From: Marixanthomonas ophiurae
GTDB taxonomy: Bacteria; Bacteroidota; Bacteroidia; Flavobacteriales; Flavobacteriaceae
Direction of reading: 5' to 3'
DNA length: 64,000 nt
Assembly: GCF_003413745.1 (NCBI RefSeq)
Contig: NZ_QVID01000002.1
Location: 744,001-808,000, forward strand
A model generated the notes under the pieces. The model was not told the DNA's origin, ran no database searches, and was given only the letters and a program-made list of their open reading frames with translations. Positions within the stretch are counted from its first letter, which is position 1. Every line of letters begins with the position of its first letter. The translations under genes and the position numbers were made by a program. This document shows, piece after piece, positions 54,089 to 63,490 of this stretch.

Positions 54089-54517
54089 TTATTGTTTCTT
54101 TTTCAACATTGCATTCTGTTCTTCCATTAATTTTTCAATATTGGAAAGCAACTCAATGTTTTTAGGGGTTTCCACCGTTTTATTTTTAGGATCTTCCGAT
54201 TTTTTCTTGAAGCGGTTAATAAACTTGATAACCACGAAAATGGTAAAAGCTATGATAACGAAATCTATCAATACCTCCATAAGCTCTCCATAACCAATGG
54301 CAACTTCATCAACGCCTTCAGCAGCTTGACGAAGGATGTATTTTTTATCACCCAGCCTAACATCATCGGTCAATAAGGAAAGCGGCGGCATCACCACTTT
54401 TTTCACTAAAGTACTAACCACATTATTAAAAGCGGTACCAATAATGATCCCGACCGCCATATCGATCATATTGCCTTTTATAGCAAAATTTTTAAACTCC
54501 TGATATAAACTTGCCAT
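54089..54517 (-). CDS. mscL: Large-conductance mechanosensitive channel MscL
   Basis: 142 residues. N-terminal amphipathic and TM1 helices (EFKNFAIKGNMIDMAVGIIIGTAFNNVVSTLVKKVVMPPLSLL) and TM2 (about 70-92, VLIDFVIIAFTIFVVIKFINRF), then a cytoplasmic helix bundle. Opens under membrane tension to release osmolytes. Seventeen bases after parC on the same strand. Confidence 0.95.
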   Translation of the reverse strand: MASLYQEFKNFAIKGNMIDMAVGIIIGTAFNNVVSTLVKKVVMPPLSLLTDDVRLGDKKYILRQAAEGVDEVAIGYGELMEVLIDFVIIAFTIFVVIKFINRFKKKSEDPKNKTVETPKNIELLSNIEKLMEEQNAMLKKKQ

Positions 54518-54534
54518 ATATGTTCTAATTTTAA

Positions 54535-57177
54535 TTACTCAAATAAAGAAGTTTGCCCTTCTCCATCATTACCCTCTCCTTCTGAGTCGTTTTCCCCTTC
54601 TGAAACAGATTCTTCATCAACTACGTCTATATCCTTTTCAGTAACCTCTTTTGGAGGGTCGTAAGGTAACGCGTCTAATGTGTTAATTTCAAGAACTTTT
54701 TCTTTAGTCAATTGATTTCCTAAAGCGGTTATGCCTTTAACAGCGATAAATTCTTCCAAGTTTAGTTCCAAATTATCTTCCCGTTCTTTCCCGCGTTGCT
54801 TCACAAAGACTACTTCGGCCATAGGACGATATTCTGTGAATATTTTTTCGAGATAAGACTTTGGATGGTCTGAAATAATCACTTCTTCTTTGTCTGGATT
54901 TTCTACTAAAAAGCGTTTTACATAAAAGAGTTCTTTTTCGCCGTCCCAATAAATAGCTGAGAGCGGTTTTTTTGGCTCCCATTTTTCGAGTACGATCATA
55001 TCGTCATCGAAACGTAACGTAAGTTCAGGTACCGCCGTTTTAACCGTTCCATCTTGGTTTACAATTAGTAATCTGTCTTCACTTCTAAACTGCCCTAATA
55101 GTTCGCCTCTGTCATCCATATTAAGTCGTTTAACAGTTTCGTCAAACCAAATTTTTCTGGGTTTTAAAGTGGATAGTCCTTTCTCCTTCAATTCAACTCG
55201 TTTAACGGGATACTTTGTAACAATATTTCCTTTAGAGTTTCTTCCTTTTACATTTTGATCAGCAAAATCGAGATCAAATTTTAATTTTTTAATGTTGCCT
55301 TTTTGCCTTAATAGGATAGTGACCACTTCGGCTTCGCCATTAGGGTTTGCAGTAAAGTATAGCACTTTACTTCCTTTAGTGCCTTGTGTAAGGTCATAAT
55401 CACGGTCGCGCGTCATCGAAGTGACTGAGAAACGTTTTACATACGTAGTTCCGTTTTTTCCGTCACGGTAAATCATATTGTAAATACGACGTTTGTCTTT
55501 CTTTTTATAGACCGCTACGTGAATAATGTTTTTCCCAATAAAAGTCTTTGTATCAACTTTTGTGACCATCATCTTCCCTTCTTCGGTAAATACAATAATA
55601 TCATCTATATCACTACAATCAGTTACATATTCATCGCGACGAAGGCTCGTGCCAATGAAACCTTCCTCTCTATTTACATATAATTTTGTGTTTCTAATTA
55701 CAACTTTTGTCGCTTCAATATCTTCAAAAACACGAATCTCCGTTTTACGCTCTTTTCCTTCACCGTAATCCTTTTTAAGGCGTTTAAAGTAATCTATTGC
55801 GTACTCAATCAGGTTTTTTAAGTGATGCTTTACTTCAGCGATATTATCTTCCAGTGCATCAATCTTTTGTTGCGCTTTATCGATGTCAAATTTTGAAATT
55901 CGCTTAATTCTAATTTCGGTTAACCGAACGATATCTTCTTCGGTAATGGCACGTTTTAAATGCGTAATGTGTGGTTTTAAACCTTCGTCAATCGCTTTAA
56001 TTACACCTTCCCACGTTTCTTCTTCTTCTATATCACGATAGATTCTATTTTCAATAAAAATACGCTCTAAGGAAGCAAAATGCCATTGCTCTTCATATTC
56101 ATCAAGTTTTATTTCCAGCTCGCTTTTAAGTAGTTCTACAGTTCTATCGGTAGAACGACGAAGCATTTCAGAAACCCCCACAAATAACGGTTTGTTGTCT
56201 TCAATGACACACCCTAAAGGTGATACGGAGTTTTCACAACTGGTAAAGGCGTATAACGCATCGATTGTCTTGTCTGGTGAAATCCCACTTGGAATGTGCA
56301 CCAATATCTCTACTTCGGCAGCCGTGTTGTCTTCAATTTTTTTGACTTTTATCTTGCCTTTTTCATTGGCTTTTAAAATGGAGTCGATTAAAGAAGATGT
56401 TGTGGTGGCATATGGTATTTCGGTAATAACCAGTATGTTTTTATCGTATTGGCTAATTTTTGCACGGCTTCGTATTTTACCGCCGCGAACCCCGTCTTTA
56501 TAGTCAGTTGCGTCCATGATTCCCCCAGTAGGAAAATCGGGAACTAACTGGAAGCGTTTTCCTTGTAGGTGTTTAATTGAAGCATCGATTAACTCGATAA
56601 AATTGTGTGGTAATACCTTTGTGGAAAGCCCTACTGCAATACCTTCGGCTCCTTGAGCTAACAATAACGGAAACATTACTGGCAAGTTGATTGGTTCTTT
56701 TTTACGACCATCATACGAAGCTTGCCAACCGGTTATTTTTGGATTATAGACTACATCGAGTGCGAATTTTGAAAGCCGAGCTTCAATATATCGGGAAGCC
56801 GCGGCACGATCACCTGTCAAAATGTTTCCCCAGTTACCTTGGGTATCGATTAATAAATCTTTTTGCCCAATTTGCACCATGGCATCGGCAATACTGGCAT
56901 CACCGTGTGGGTGATACTGCATGGTGTGCCCTACAATATTGGCAACTTTATTATAACGACCATCATCCAAATCTTTCATAGAATGCATGATACGCCGTTG
57001 CACAGGTTTAAAACCATCTTCTATTGCTGGTACAGCACGCTCCAAAATCACATAACTGGCATAATCTAAAAACCAGTCACGGTACATACCCGTGACTTTC
57101 GTGATGGTCTCACTATTTTCGGTGGGTTCCTCCTGTGGGTTTAATTCTTCTTCGTTTGGGGTATTTTCTTCCGCCAT
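54535..57177 (-). CDS. parC: DNA topoisomerase IV subunit A
   Basis: 880 residues. Active-site Tyr130 in AAASRYIEARLSKFA; N-terminal FKPVQRRIMHSMKDL winged-helix region, HPHGDASIADAMV at 89-101, and a long charged C-terminal domain without a GyrA box. Acidic extensions at both ends (NTPNEEELNPQEE and GENDSEGEGNDGEGQ). Decatenates daughter chromosomes with ParE, whose gene lies upstream with one lipoprotein gene between them. Confidence 0.93.
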   Translation of the reverse strand: MAEENTPNEEELNPQEEPTENSETITKVTGMYRDWFLDYASYVILERAVPAIEDGFKPVQRRIMHSMKDLDDGRYNKVANIVGHTMQYHPHGDASIADAMVQIGQKDLLIDTQGNWGNILTGDRAAASRYIEARLSKFALDVVYNPKITGWQASYDGRKKEPINLPVMFPLLLAQGAEGIAVGLSTKVLPHNFIELIDASIKHLQGKRFQLVPDFPTGGIMDATDYKDGVRGGKIRSRAKISQYDKNILVITEIPYATTTSSLIDSILKANEKGKIKVKKIEDNTAAEVEILVHIPSGISPDKTIDALYAFTSCENSVSPLGCVIEDNKPLFVGVSEMLRRSTDRTVELLKSELEIKLDEYEEQWHFASLERIFIENRIYRDIEEEETWEGVIKAIDEGLKPHITHLKRAITEEDIVRLTEIRIKRISKFDIDKAQQKIDALEDNIAEVKHHLKNLIEYAIDYFKRLKKDYGEGKERKTEIRVFEDIEATKVVIRNTKLYVNREEGFIGTSLRRDEYVTDCSDIDDIIVFTEEGKMMVTKVDTKTFIGKNIIHVAVYKKKDKRRIYNMIYRDGKNGTTYVKRFSVTSMTRDRDYDLTQGTKGSKVLYFTANPNGEAEVVTILLRQKGNIKKLKFDLDFADQNVKGRNSKGNIVTKYPVKRVELKEKGLSTLKPRKIWFDETVKRLNMDDRGELLGQFRSEDRLLIVNQDGTVKTAVPELTLRFDDDMIVLEKWEPKKPLSAIYWDGEKELFYVKRFLVENPDKEEVIISDHPKSYLEKIFTEYRPMAEVVFVKQRGKEREDNLELNLEEFIAVKGITALGNQLTKEKVLEINTLDALPYDPPKEVTEKDIDVVDEESVSEGENDSEGEGNDGEGQTSLFE

Positions 57178-57217
57178 GTATTAATATTGGGCTGCTCGCG
57201 CAGCATTGTTTTAATTT

Positions 57218-57658
57218 TTATTTCTGAATGATATAGGCTCCGTTTTCAGGTTGTATTTCTTCACCGTTCAATTTAAATTTTTCAATCGATAGTACATCAA
57301 AACATTTACCCGGATTTAACTTTAATGTTAAGTTTAGTATTTCAGACTCTTCATCATTTAGGTTTAAAGAGTAATCTTCTTCTGATTCGAATTGCTCAAT
57401 AAAAAGAACAATAGCCATTTTATCATCACCTTCAGAAAAATCTAAAAAAAGTGTATCTGTACCTCTTGTCAATGTTATTTCAGAAGGTTTGAATACATTA
57501 TCTTCACCTAAAAGAGAAACACCTTCACTATCTTCAATTGATATAAATGCTATTGGTTCTACCGGAGAAACAAGAGCACAATCACTATAGTTGTCTTTAC
57601 TACAAGAAGCAAAAATAAATAGTAAAATACTTAATAATAAAGGTGTTACTTTCTTCAT
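57218..57658 (-). CDS. Hypothetical lipoprotein between parE and parC
   Basis: 146 residues from the ATG at 57658 (MKKVTPLLLSILLFIFASC). Lipobox FASC with Cys19, then a small domain: SPVEPIAFISIEDSEG, GDDKMAIVLFIEQFE, with another Cys near residue 119. Beta-rich fold, family not recognised. It begins 13 bases after the parE stop and ends 40 bases before parC, so it splits the topoisomerase IV pair. It is probably a flavobacterial insertion. Confidence 0.75.
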   Translation of the reverse strand: MKKVTPLLLSILLFIFASCSKDNYSDCALVSPVEPIAFISIEDSEGVSLLGEDNVFKPSEITLTRGTDTLFLDFSEGDDKMAIVLFIEQFESEEDYSLNLNDEESEILNLTLKLNPGKCFDVLSIEKFKLNGEEIQPENGAYIIQK

Positions 57659-57671
57659 TTTCAACCTACTG

Positions 57672-59528
57672 TTATGATGCTGGTTCAACTTCGTCCAACT
57701 CTACTTTAAGATTTTCAATAATAAATTCTTGCCTGTCTGGAGTGTTTTTACCCATGTAAAACTTCAACAATTCATCAATACTCATCGCTTTGTCTAGCAT
57801 AACAGGATCTAACCGAATGTTATCACCAATAAAATGCTGAAATTCATCTGGTGAAATTTCACCCAATCCTTTAAATCGGGTTGTTTCAGGTTTGGGTTTC
57901 AATTTTTCAAGGGCGTTTCTCTTTTCTTCTGGAGAATAACAATAAATGGTTTCTTTTTTATTACGAACCCTAAACAAAGGCGTTTGCAAAATATATAAAT
58001 GACCTTGTTTGATTAATTCTGGGAAAAACTGAAGGAAAAACGTAATCAACAATAACCGAATATGCATCCCATCTACATCGGCATCGGTCGCAATCACAAT
58101 GTTGTTGTAGCGAAGGTCTTCCATGGAATCTTCAATGTTTAAAGCAGCTTGCAACAAGTTGAACTCTTCGTTTTCATATACGATCCTTTTGCTCATATTG
58201 TAGCTGTTGAGCGGCTTTCCTCTCAAAGAAAACACAGCTTGAGTGTTTACATCCCGACTTTTGGTAATACTTCCACTTGCTGAGTCGCCCTCTGTAATAA
58301 ACAAGGTGGTCTCTAAACGACGTTCTTTTTTCATATCGCCTAAGTGCACCCGGCAATCCCTTAATTTTTTATTGTGCAGACTTGCTTTTTTGGCTCGGTC
58401 ACGTGCCAGTTTTCTAATCCCTTTTAAATCTTTCCGCTCACGTTCGGCCTGAATTATTTTTTTCTGAATGGCATCTGCCACTTCAGGGTTCTTATGCAAA
58501 TAATTATCTAGGTATGTTTTTACAAAATCGTTTATGTAGGTACGTACCGTGGGTAACTTTCCGCCCATATCAGTCGAGCCCAATTTTGTTTTAGTCTGAC
58601 TTTCAAAAACAGGTTCCATCACTTTGATGCTGATGGCCGAAACAATCGACTTTCGTATATCGCTGGATTCGTAATTTTTGCCGTAATATTCACGGACGGT
58701 TTTTACAATACTTTCCCTAAATGCGGCTTGATGAGTCCCTCCTTGTGTGGTGTTTTGTCCGTTTACAAAACTGTGGTATTCTTCGCTGTATTGAGTTCTA
58801 CTGTGGGTTAAAGCAATCTCAATGTCTTCTCCCTTTAAATGAATAATGGGATACAACATATCTTCTTTGGACATTTTATCTTCAAGCAGATCTTTCAGCC
58901 CATTTTCAGATTTAAATTTTTCACCGTTAAAATCTATCGTAAGTCCTAAATTAAGATATACGTAGTTTTTCAGCATTTTTTCTACATACTCGTTTCGGTA
59001 TTTAAAGTTTTTAAAGATGGCCTCATCAGGGATAAAGTCAATTCGGGTACCTTTTCGTTTTCCGGACTCTTCAATATCTGCATCATTTTTAAGTTCGCCT
59101 AAGCTAAACTCTGCAGATTTGTGTTGTCCATCACGTATGGATTCTACCTTAAAAAAGGAAGAAAGTGCATTTACGGCTTTAGTACCAACACCATTTAGAC
59201 CAACAGATTTCTTAAAAGCACGGGTATCGTACTTACCACCGGTGTTCATTTTTGAAACCACATCGACCACTTTGCCCAACGGGATGCCCCTTCCATAATC
59301 ACGTACCTTTACCTCTTGGTCCTTTATACGTACCTCGATAGTTTTACCAGCCCCCATCACAAACTCATCTATACAGTTATCCATCACCTCTTTAAGTAAG
59401 ATGTAAATACCATCGTCTGGAGAAGAACCATCTCCTAATTTTCCAATATACATACCAGGACGCATACGGATATGTTCCTTCCAGTCTAACGACCTAATAT
59501 TATCTTCAGTGTATTTTGTGTCTGCCAT
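57672..59528 (-). CDS. parE: DNA topoisomerase IV subunit B
   Basis: 618 residues. GHKL ATPase domain: [17 protein letters not shown] (catalytic Glu) and VRDYGRGIP; transducer domain; TOPRIM with [11 protein letters not shown] and [13 protein letters not shown]. Length is that of Bacteroidota ParE, without the long insert of proteobacterial GyrB. Pairs with the downstream parC. Upstream is a 236-base AT-rich gap. Confidence 0.94.
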   Translation of the reverse strand: MADTKYTEDNIRSLDWKEHIRMRPGMYIGKLGDGSSPDDGIYILLKEVMDNCIDEFVMGAGKTIEVRIKDQEVKVRDYGRGIPLGKVVDVVSKMNTGGKYDTRAFKKSVGLNGVGTKAVNALSSFFKVESIRDGQHKSAEFSLGELKNDADIEESGKRKGTRIDFIPDEAIFKNFKYRNEYVEKMLKNYVYLNLGLTIDFNGEKFKSENGLKDLLEDKMSKEDMLYPIIHLKGEDIEIALTHSRTQYSEEYHSFVNGQNTTQGGTHQAAFRESIVKTVREYYGKNYESSDIRKSIVSAISIKVMEPVFESQTKTKLGSTDMGGKLPTVRTYINDFVKTYLDNYLHKNPEVADAIQKKIIQAERERKDLKGIRKLARDRAKKASLHNKKLRDCRVHLGDMKKERRLETTLFITEGDSASGSITKSRDVNTQAVFSLRGKPLNSYNMSKRIVYENEEFNLLQAALNIEDSMEDLRYNNIVIATDADVDGMHIRLLLITFFLQFFPELIKQGHLYILQTPLFRVRNKKETIYCYSPEEKRNALEKLKPKPETTRFKGLGEISPDEFQHFIGDNIRLDPVMLDKAMSIDELLKFYMGKNTPDRQEFIIENLKVELDEVEPAS

Positions 59529-59765
59529 AAAAAACGTGAATATGCCCTAAATATAGGGTTTAAGCTTTAATTTTTAAACCAAAAAGGTCGAAAGTAATTA
59601 ACAATAATTTATAGGGTATTGTTAGTAAGATTTGGAGATCATTTTTCTGAAATAGTACTACCATTTTCCTGATGTCGAAAATATTAAAATTATTACAAAA
59701 ATACGACCTTGTTTTGATGACTTAAATTGTTTTTTATAACTTCAAAAGAATTTCGAAAATAAGCT

Positions 59766-60680
59766 ATGGAATTTATTGACTACTACAAAGTTTTGGGACT
59801 TACCAAAAGTGCAACAGCTGCCGAAATAAAAAAGGCATACCGAAAATTAGCGCGTAAATACCATCCAGACATTAACCCAAACGACAAGGAAGCCCAGCAG
59901 AAGTTTCAACGTATAAATGAAGCCAATGCAGTTTTAAGCGATTCTGAAAAACGTAAAAAATACGACAAATACGGAAAAGACTGGGAACACGCTGATGCCT
60001 ACGAAGAAGCCCAACGCCAACAACAAGCGTCCGGTGGTTCTGGCGGTGGTCAACAACGCACCTACACTTCGCGTGGTGGTAATTTTGATAACAGCCAGTT
60101 TTCAGACTTTTTTGAATCTATGTTTGGAGGAGGAGGATTTTCAGGTGGAAGTCAACGCACCCATACGCAGTTTAAAGGTCAGGATTTCAACGCTACGCTA
60201 CGCTTGAACCTTACCGATGTATTGACTTCAAAAAAACAAACCATTAGCTTGGGCGAAAAGAAAATACGCTTGACCATACCAGCTGGAGTTGAAGATGGAC
60301 AATCTATAAAAATAAAAGACTATGGTGGAGAAAGTCCTGGCGGTGGCCCAAAAGGTGATCTTTTTATCACTTTTGAAATTATAAATAATACAAAATTTAA
60401 ACGTGTTGGCAAAAACCTCTACCAAACCCACGAAATTGATCTTTACTCGGCCTTATTAGGAGGTAAGGAAACAATCGACACATTAACCGGGAAAGTAAAG
60501 CTGACTGTAAAACCAGAAACACAGACTGGCACCAAGGTTAAATTAAAAGAAAAAGGAATGCCAGTGTATAAAAAAGAGGGACAATTTGGCGATCTTTTTA
60601 TCACCTATCAAGTTGTCTTGCCCAAAAACCTTTCGAAAGAAGAAAAAGAACTGTTCACCAAACTTTCTAAATTACGTTAA
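59766..60680 (+). CDS. cbpA: CbpA-type J-domain chaperone (DnaJ C-terminal domain protein)
   Basis: 304 residues. J domain (1-about 70) with HPD at 33-35; Gly/Phe-rich linker (about 85-130, GGGGFSGGS type); C-terminal substrate-binding barrels with [23 protein letters not shown] and LKEKGMPVY. No zinc-finger repeats, hence CbpA type rather than DnaJ. Directs DnaK to clients. Two bases before the cbpM gene. Confidence 0.93.
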   Translation: MEFIDYYKVLGLTKSATAAEIKKAYRKLARKYHPDINPNDKEAQQKFQRINEANAVLSDSEKRKKYDKYGKDWEHADAYEEAQRQQQASGGSGGGQQRTYTSRGGNFDNSQFSDFFESMFGGGGFSGGSQRTHTQFKGQDFNATLRLNLTDVLTSKKQTISLGEKKIRLTIPAGVEDGQSIKIKDYGGESPGGGPKGDLFITFEIINNTKFKRVGKNLYQTHEIDLYSALLGGKETIDTLTGKVKLTVKPETQTGTKVKLKEKGMPVYKKEGQFGDLFITYQVVLPKNLSKEEKELFTKLSKLR

Positions 60681-60682
60681 TT

Positions 60683-60973
60683 ATGGCACATTCTAATTAC
60701 ATACAGGTAACTACCTATTGCAAACAGACGAATATAGACCGTGATTTTGTCCATGCTTTAGAGCAATATGGCCTAATTGAAGTTAAAATCACCCAAACGG
60801 AACCCGAAATAGCCGAAGATGACATAACCGAAATAGAACGTATGTTTCGCCTCCACAAAGAGCTTGGCATTAATCTAGAAGGGATTGATACCTTGAACAA
60901 CCTATTAAAGCGAATGCGTAGGATGGAAACAGAACTGTTTCAATTAAAGCAACGTCTTAAATTGTATGAATAA
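60683..60973 (+). CDS. cbpM: Chaperone modulator CbpM
   Basis: 96 residues. MerR-like HTH-related fold: N-terminal YIQVTTYCKQTNIDRDFVHALEQYGLIEVK, middle EDDITEIERMFRLHKELGINLEGI, C-terminal coiled-coil LNNLLKRMRRMETELFQLKQRLK. CbpM binds the J domain and inhibits CbpA. Position two bases after cbpA supports this. The convergent glycosyltransferase gene ends four bases later. Confidence 0.9.
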   Translation: MAHSNYIQVTTYCKQTNIDRDFVHALEQYGLIEVKITQTEPEIAEDDITEIERMFRLHKELGINLEGIDTLNNLLKRMRRMETELFQLKQRLKLYE

Positions 60974-60977
60974 TATT

Positions 60978-62411
60978 TTATTGGTTTTTAAAAGATTTTG
61001 TTTTTGGGCTTTTGTATAAGGTTATAAAAACTCCGAGTCTTTCAAAGGTTTTTATTTCTTCCCAATTTTTACGTAATGTTATAATAGTTGCATCATCAGT
61101 ATCATTTTCAATATTTGAAAAAATTACGTATTGGTTCGTGTCCAAATTTAATGAAGAAAAATTTTCGTGTATTGAATCCTTTTTAGAAAGCCTTGCCAAT
61201 GCCCTTCCGTTAAAGGTTAAATTAGTACCCACATTAGAAGGGGCAATCTTTTTTTCTTCTAGGTAATTCAACATTTTTTCTTCTTTTTCAAAGTAACCAA
61301 TATATGCCAAACTACTATCCCAAGCTTGTGAAATGGTTGCAGGATAAATCCAGAAGTGTCCCGAAATTAACCCTGCTGTGACTAATATCATGATGCTATT
61401 TCTTATTTTTTTCTTGATTGAAATAGTGAATAATAAGTTAATGAAAAGTATGGCAGCCAAAATATAGCAAATCATTAAATAACGTGGCCCCATAGGGTTG
61501 CTAAACGGTACAAAGCCCAAAAAGAAAACTACAGTAAAAACCAACAATGCAATCCCTATTTTTTGAGAGTTTACATCTAATGATCGTTTTTTGTTTTTGT
61601 AATATTTCAGAAGAAATAAAACCATGGGAATCCATAAAAACACGCGACCAAAATCTAAAATATTCTTCACAAATGCTGCAATGTTTTTTATAATACTAAA
61701 ACCAGTCACCGCCTCTCTATGTTTAGAAAAATTTTCGTTTCTGGTTATCAACACCCAACCCAACTCAGTGTATTGAAAAATTAGAAACACTACAAAACAT
61801 AGAGTTGCAGTGCAATACGAGCGGATCATTTTTTGGTTCCATACTAATAATCTTTTTCTGTTATAAATAACATGAATAAGAATTAAAGCAACAAAACAAT
61901 AGATACCACGCAAATTAGTAAGTAATAGTCCTGTTAATGCAAATGCGTATAGCAACCATCTATTCTTCTGCAAGGCATTGAAGGACAACAGTGTGAAGAA
62001 CAATAACATCATATCATTATTCAAACTGGTGGTTTGTGCGACAAGCGTGGGGTCTAAACAAACCAATAAAAAAAGAAAAATAGGAACCGTAGCAACAAAG
62101 TTTCGCTTGCAAACAATTAAAATCTGATAGAAAACACCCAAATTTATCAATAATAAAAGTAGTCTGGATGACCATAATACCTGACCGAAGAGTTTCCAAA
62201 AAATTGCTAGACTCGTAATCCATAATGGTGGATGGCCAGAGGAGTATTCGGTTGGAAGGATTAGACTTGAAAAGTTAGTGTTATATATCCAAGTAGCTCT
62301 TGAAGCTTTACTTATACCGTCCCAAAAAAAAGGTAAATCCTTAAAGATTATAAATTCAATTAATAGAAGTGCAGCTACGAATATATACAGTAAGATTTCT
62401 TTTCTATTCAT
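60978..62411 (-). CDS. GT39-like membrane glycosyltransferase
   Basis: 477 residues with 10-12 membrane helices. N-terminal FFWDGISKASRATWIYNTNF has the catalytic-type Asp that follows helix 1 in ArnT/PMT (GT-C) enzymes; then GHPPLWITSLAIFWKLFG. The C-terminal 90 residues form a periplasmic domain. Lipid-linked sugar donor and acceptor unknown. Isolated, without other polysaccharide genes in the window. Confidence 0.8.
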   Translation of the reverse strand: MNRKEILLYIFVAALLLIEFIIFKDLPFFWDGISKASRATWIYNTNFSSLILPTEYSSGHPPLWITSLAIFWKLFGQVLWSSRLLLLLINLGVFYQILIVCKRNFVATVPIFLFLLVCLDPTLVAQTTSLNNDMMLLFFTLLSFNALQKNRWLLYAFALTGLLLTNLRGIYCFVALILIHVIYNRKRLLVWNQKMIRSYCTATLCFVVFLIFQYTELGWVLITRNENFSKHREAVTGFSIIKNIAAFVKNILDFGRVFLWIPMVLFLLKYYKNKKRSLDVNSQKIGIALLVFTVVFFLGFVPFSNPMGPRYLMICYILAAILFINLLFTISIKKKIRNSIMILVTAGLISGHFWIYPATISQAWDSSLAYIGYFEKEEKMLNYLEEKKIAPSNVGTNLTFNGRALARLSKKDSIHENFSSLNLDTNQYVIFSNIENDTDDATIITLRKNWEEIKTFERLGVFITLYKSPKTKSFKNQ

Positions 62412-62557
62412 CGTATTTTAAAAGTGCTACGAATATACTGTTAATATTAAATTTCCTATTAATTCTACTCTGCTTTTCAAAAATGTATTATAAAAAGTCT
62501 TTAAGAGAATGTTAAAACAAAACTAATTACTTTAAGATAATGATATATTTAATGATT

Positions 62558-63379
62558 ATGAAAAAAACCACAACTACCCTACTGTTACTATTAATCAGTT
62601 TCACAACCTTTTCGCAAACAAAAGACTCACCCTATGAATGGGATTGGGTTCGAGACGGTATTTGGACTGGTGCTGCATTAGGAACCACTGTTACAGGATA
62701 TTCATTAATTATTGGAAAAGATGATATAACAGAAGCTAAATTACAACAAGAGGTTGCCAATCAAGATAACATCAATTTTATTGATAAATGGGCGGTTGGA
62801 TATGAATCTGAAGCTGCTATTGGGCAAAGTAATATACCTTTTGCAATGTCATTTGCTTCTCCATTTGTATTACTTTTTGATGATGAAGTAAATGAGCACA
62901 CTGCACAAATACTTGGTCTGTATTTAGAAAGCCTTTCTACCACAGCGGGGTTATATACGGTTACCGCTGGTTTGGTAAACCGTAGTAGACCTTATGTATA
63001 TAACGAAGATGTTTCGCTTGAAAGGCGATTAATCAATAATGGTCAACGTTCTTTTTATTCAGGACATGTAGCGGCGGCGGCAACTGCTACCTTTTTTGCA
63101 GCAAAAGTATATAGTGATTTTAACCCAGATAGTCCTGCAAAAGTATGGGTTTGGGCTGGAGCAGCCACCATACCTGCTGCTGTTGGATATTTTAGAATTA
63201 AAGCTGGACAACATTTTTTAACAGATGTCCTTTTAGGCTATGGTCTTGGAGCGGTTACTGGATATTTTGTGCCAGAATTACACAAAACAGATGACAGCGT
63301 TATTGAAGTAGTTCCAAGTGCTGGAATGTCTGCCACCGGAGATATCTATAGAGGTATTGGACTGCAAATGACGTTTTAG
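62558..63379 (+). CDS. Secreted PAP2-family phosphatase
   Basis: 273 residues from the ATG at 62558, which gives a normal signal peptide (MKKTTTTLLLLLISFTTFSQ); an ATG six codons earlier is possible. PAP2 motifs in order: NRSRPYVYNE (motif 1 RP), FYSGHVAAA (motif 2 SGH) and FRIKAGQHFLTDVLLG (motif 3 R-H-D). Probably periplasmic or outer-membrane facing, hydrolysing lipid phosphates such as undecaprenyl pyrophosphate. Single gene. Confidence 0.88.
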   Translation: MKKTTTTLLLLLISFTTFSQTKDSPYEWDWVRDGIWTGAALGTTVTGYSLIIGKDDITEAKLQQEVANQDNINFIDKWAVGYESEAAIGQSNIPFAMSFASPFVLLFDDEVNEHTAQILGLYLESLSTTAGLYTVTAGLVNRSRPYVYNEDVSLERRLINNGQRSFYSGHVAAAATATFFAAKVYSDFNPDSPAKVWVWAGAATIPAAVGYFRIKAGQHFLTDVLLGYGLGAVTGYFVPELHKTDDSVIEVVPSAGMSATGDIYRGIGLQMTF

Positions 63380-63490
63380 ATAGAATATAGATCATTTGCT
63401 GAGTGAATATGGAGTATAGACTTAGCATTTAAAAAAGGATTAAATTAAAATCGTGTGATGTAATTTCTCCTTTCAGCCGAAATGGCTGTT

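Noticed and set aside
59584-59710. Inverted pair AAGGTCG (59584-59590) and CGACCTT (59704-59710) before cbpA
   Set aside because: Seven bases over 113 bases apart is expected by chance in AT-rich sequence; no resemblance to a CIRCE element.
63380-63490. Small hairpin CAGCC-ATTTC-GGCTG downstream of ychF
   Set aside because: Only five base pairs and no T run on the minus strand, so not called a terminator.
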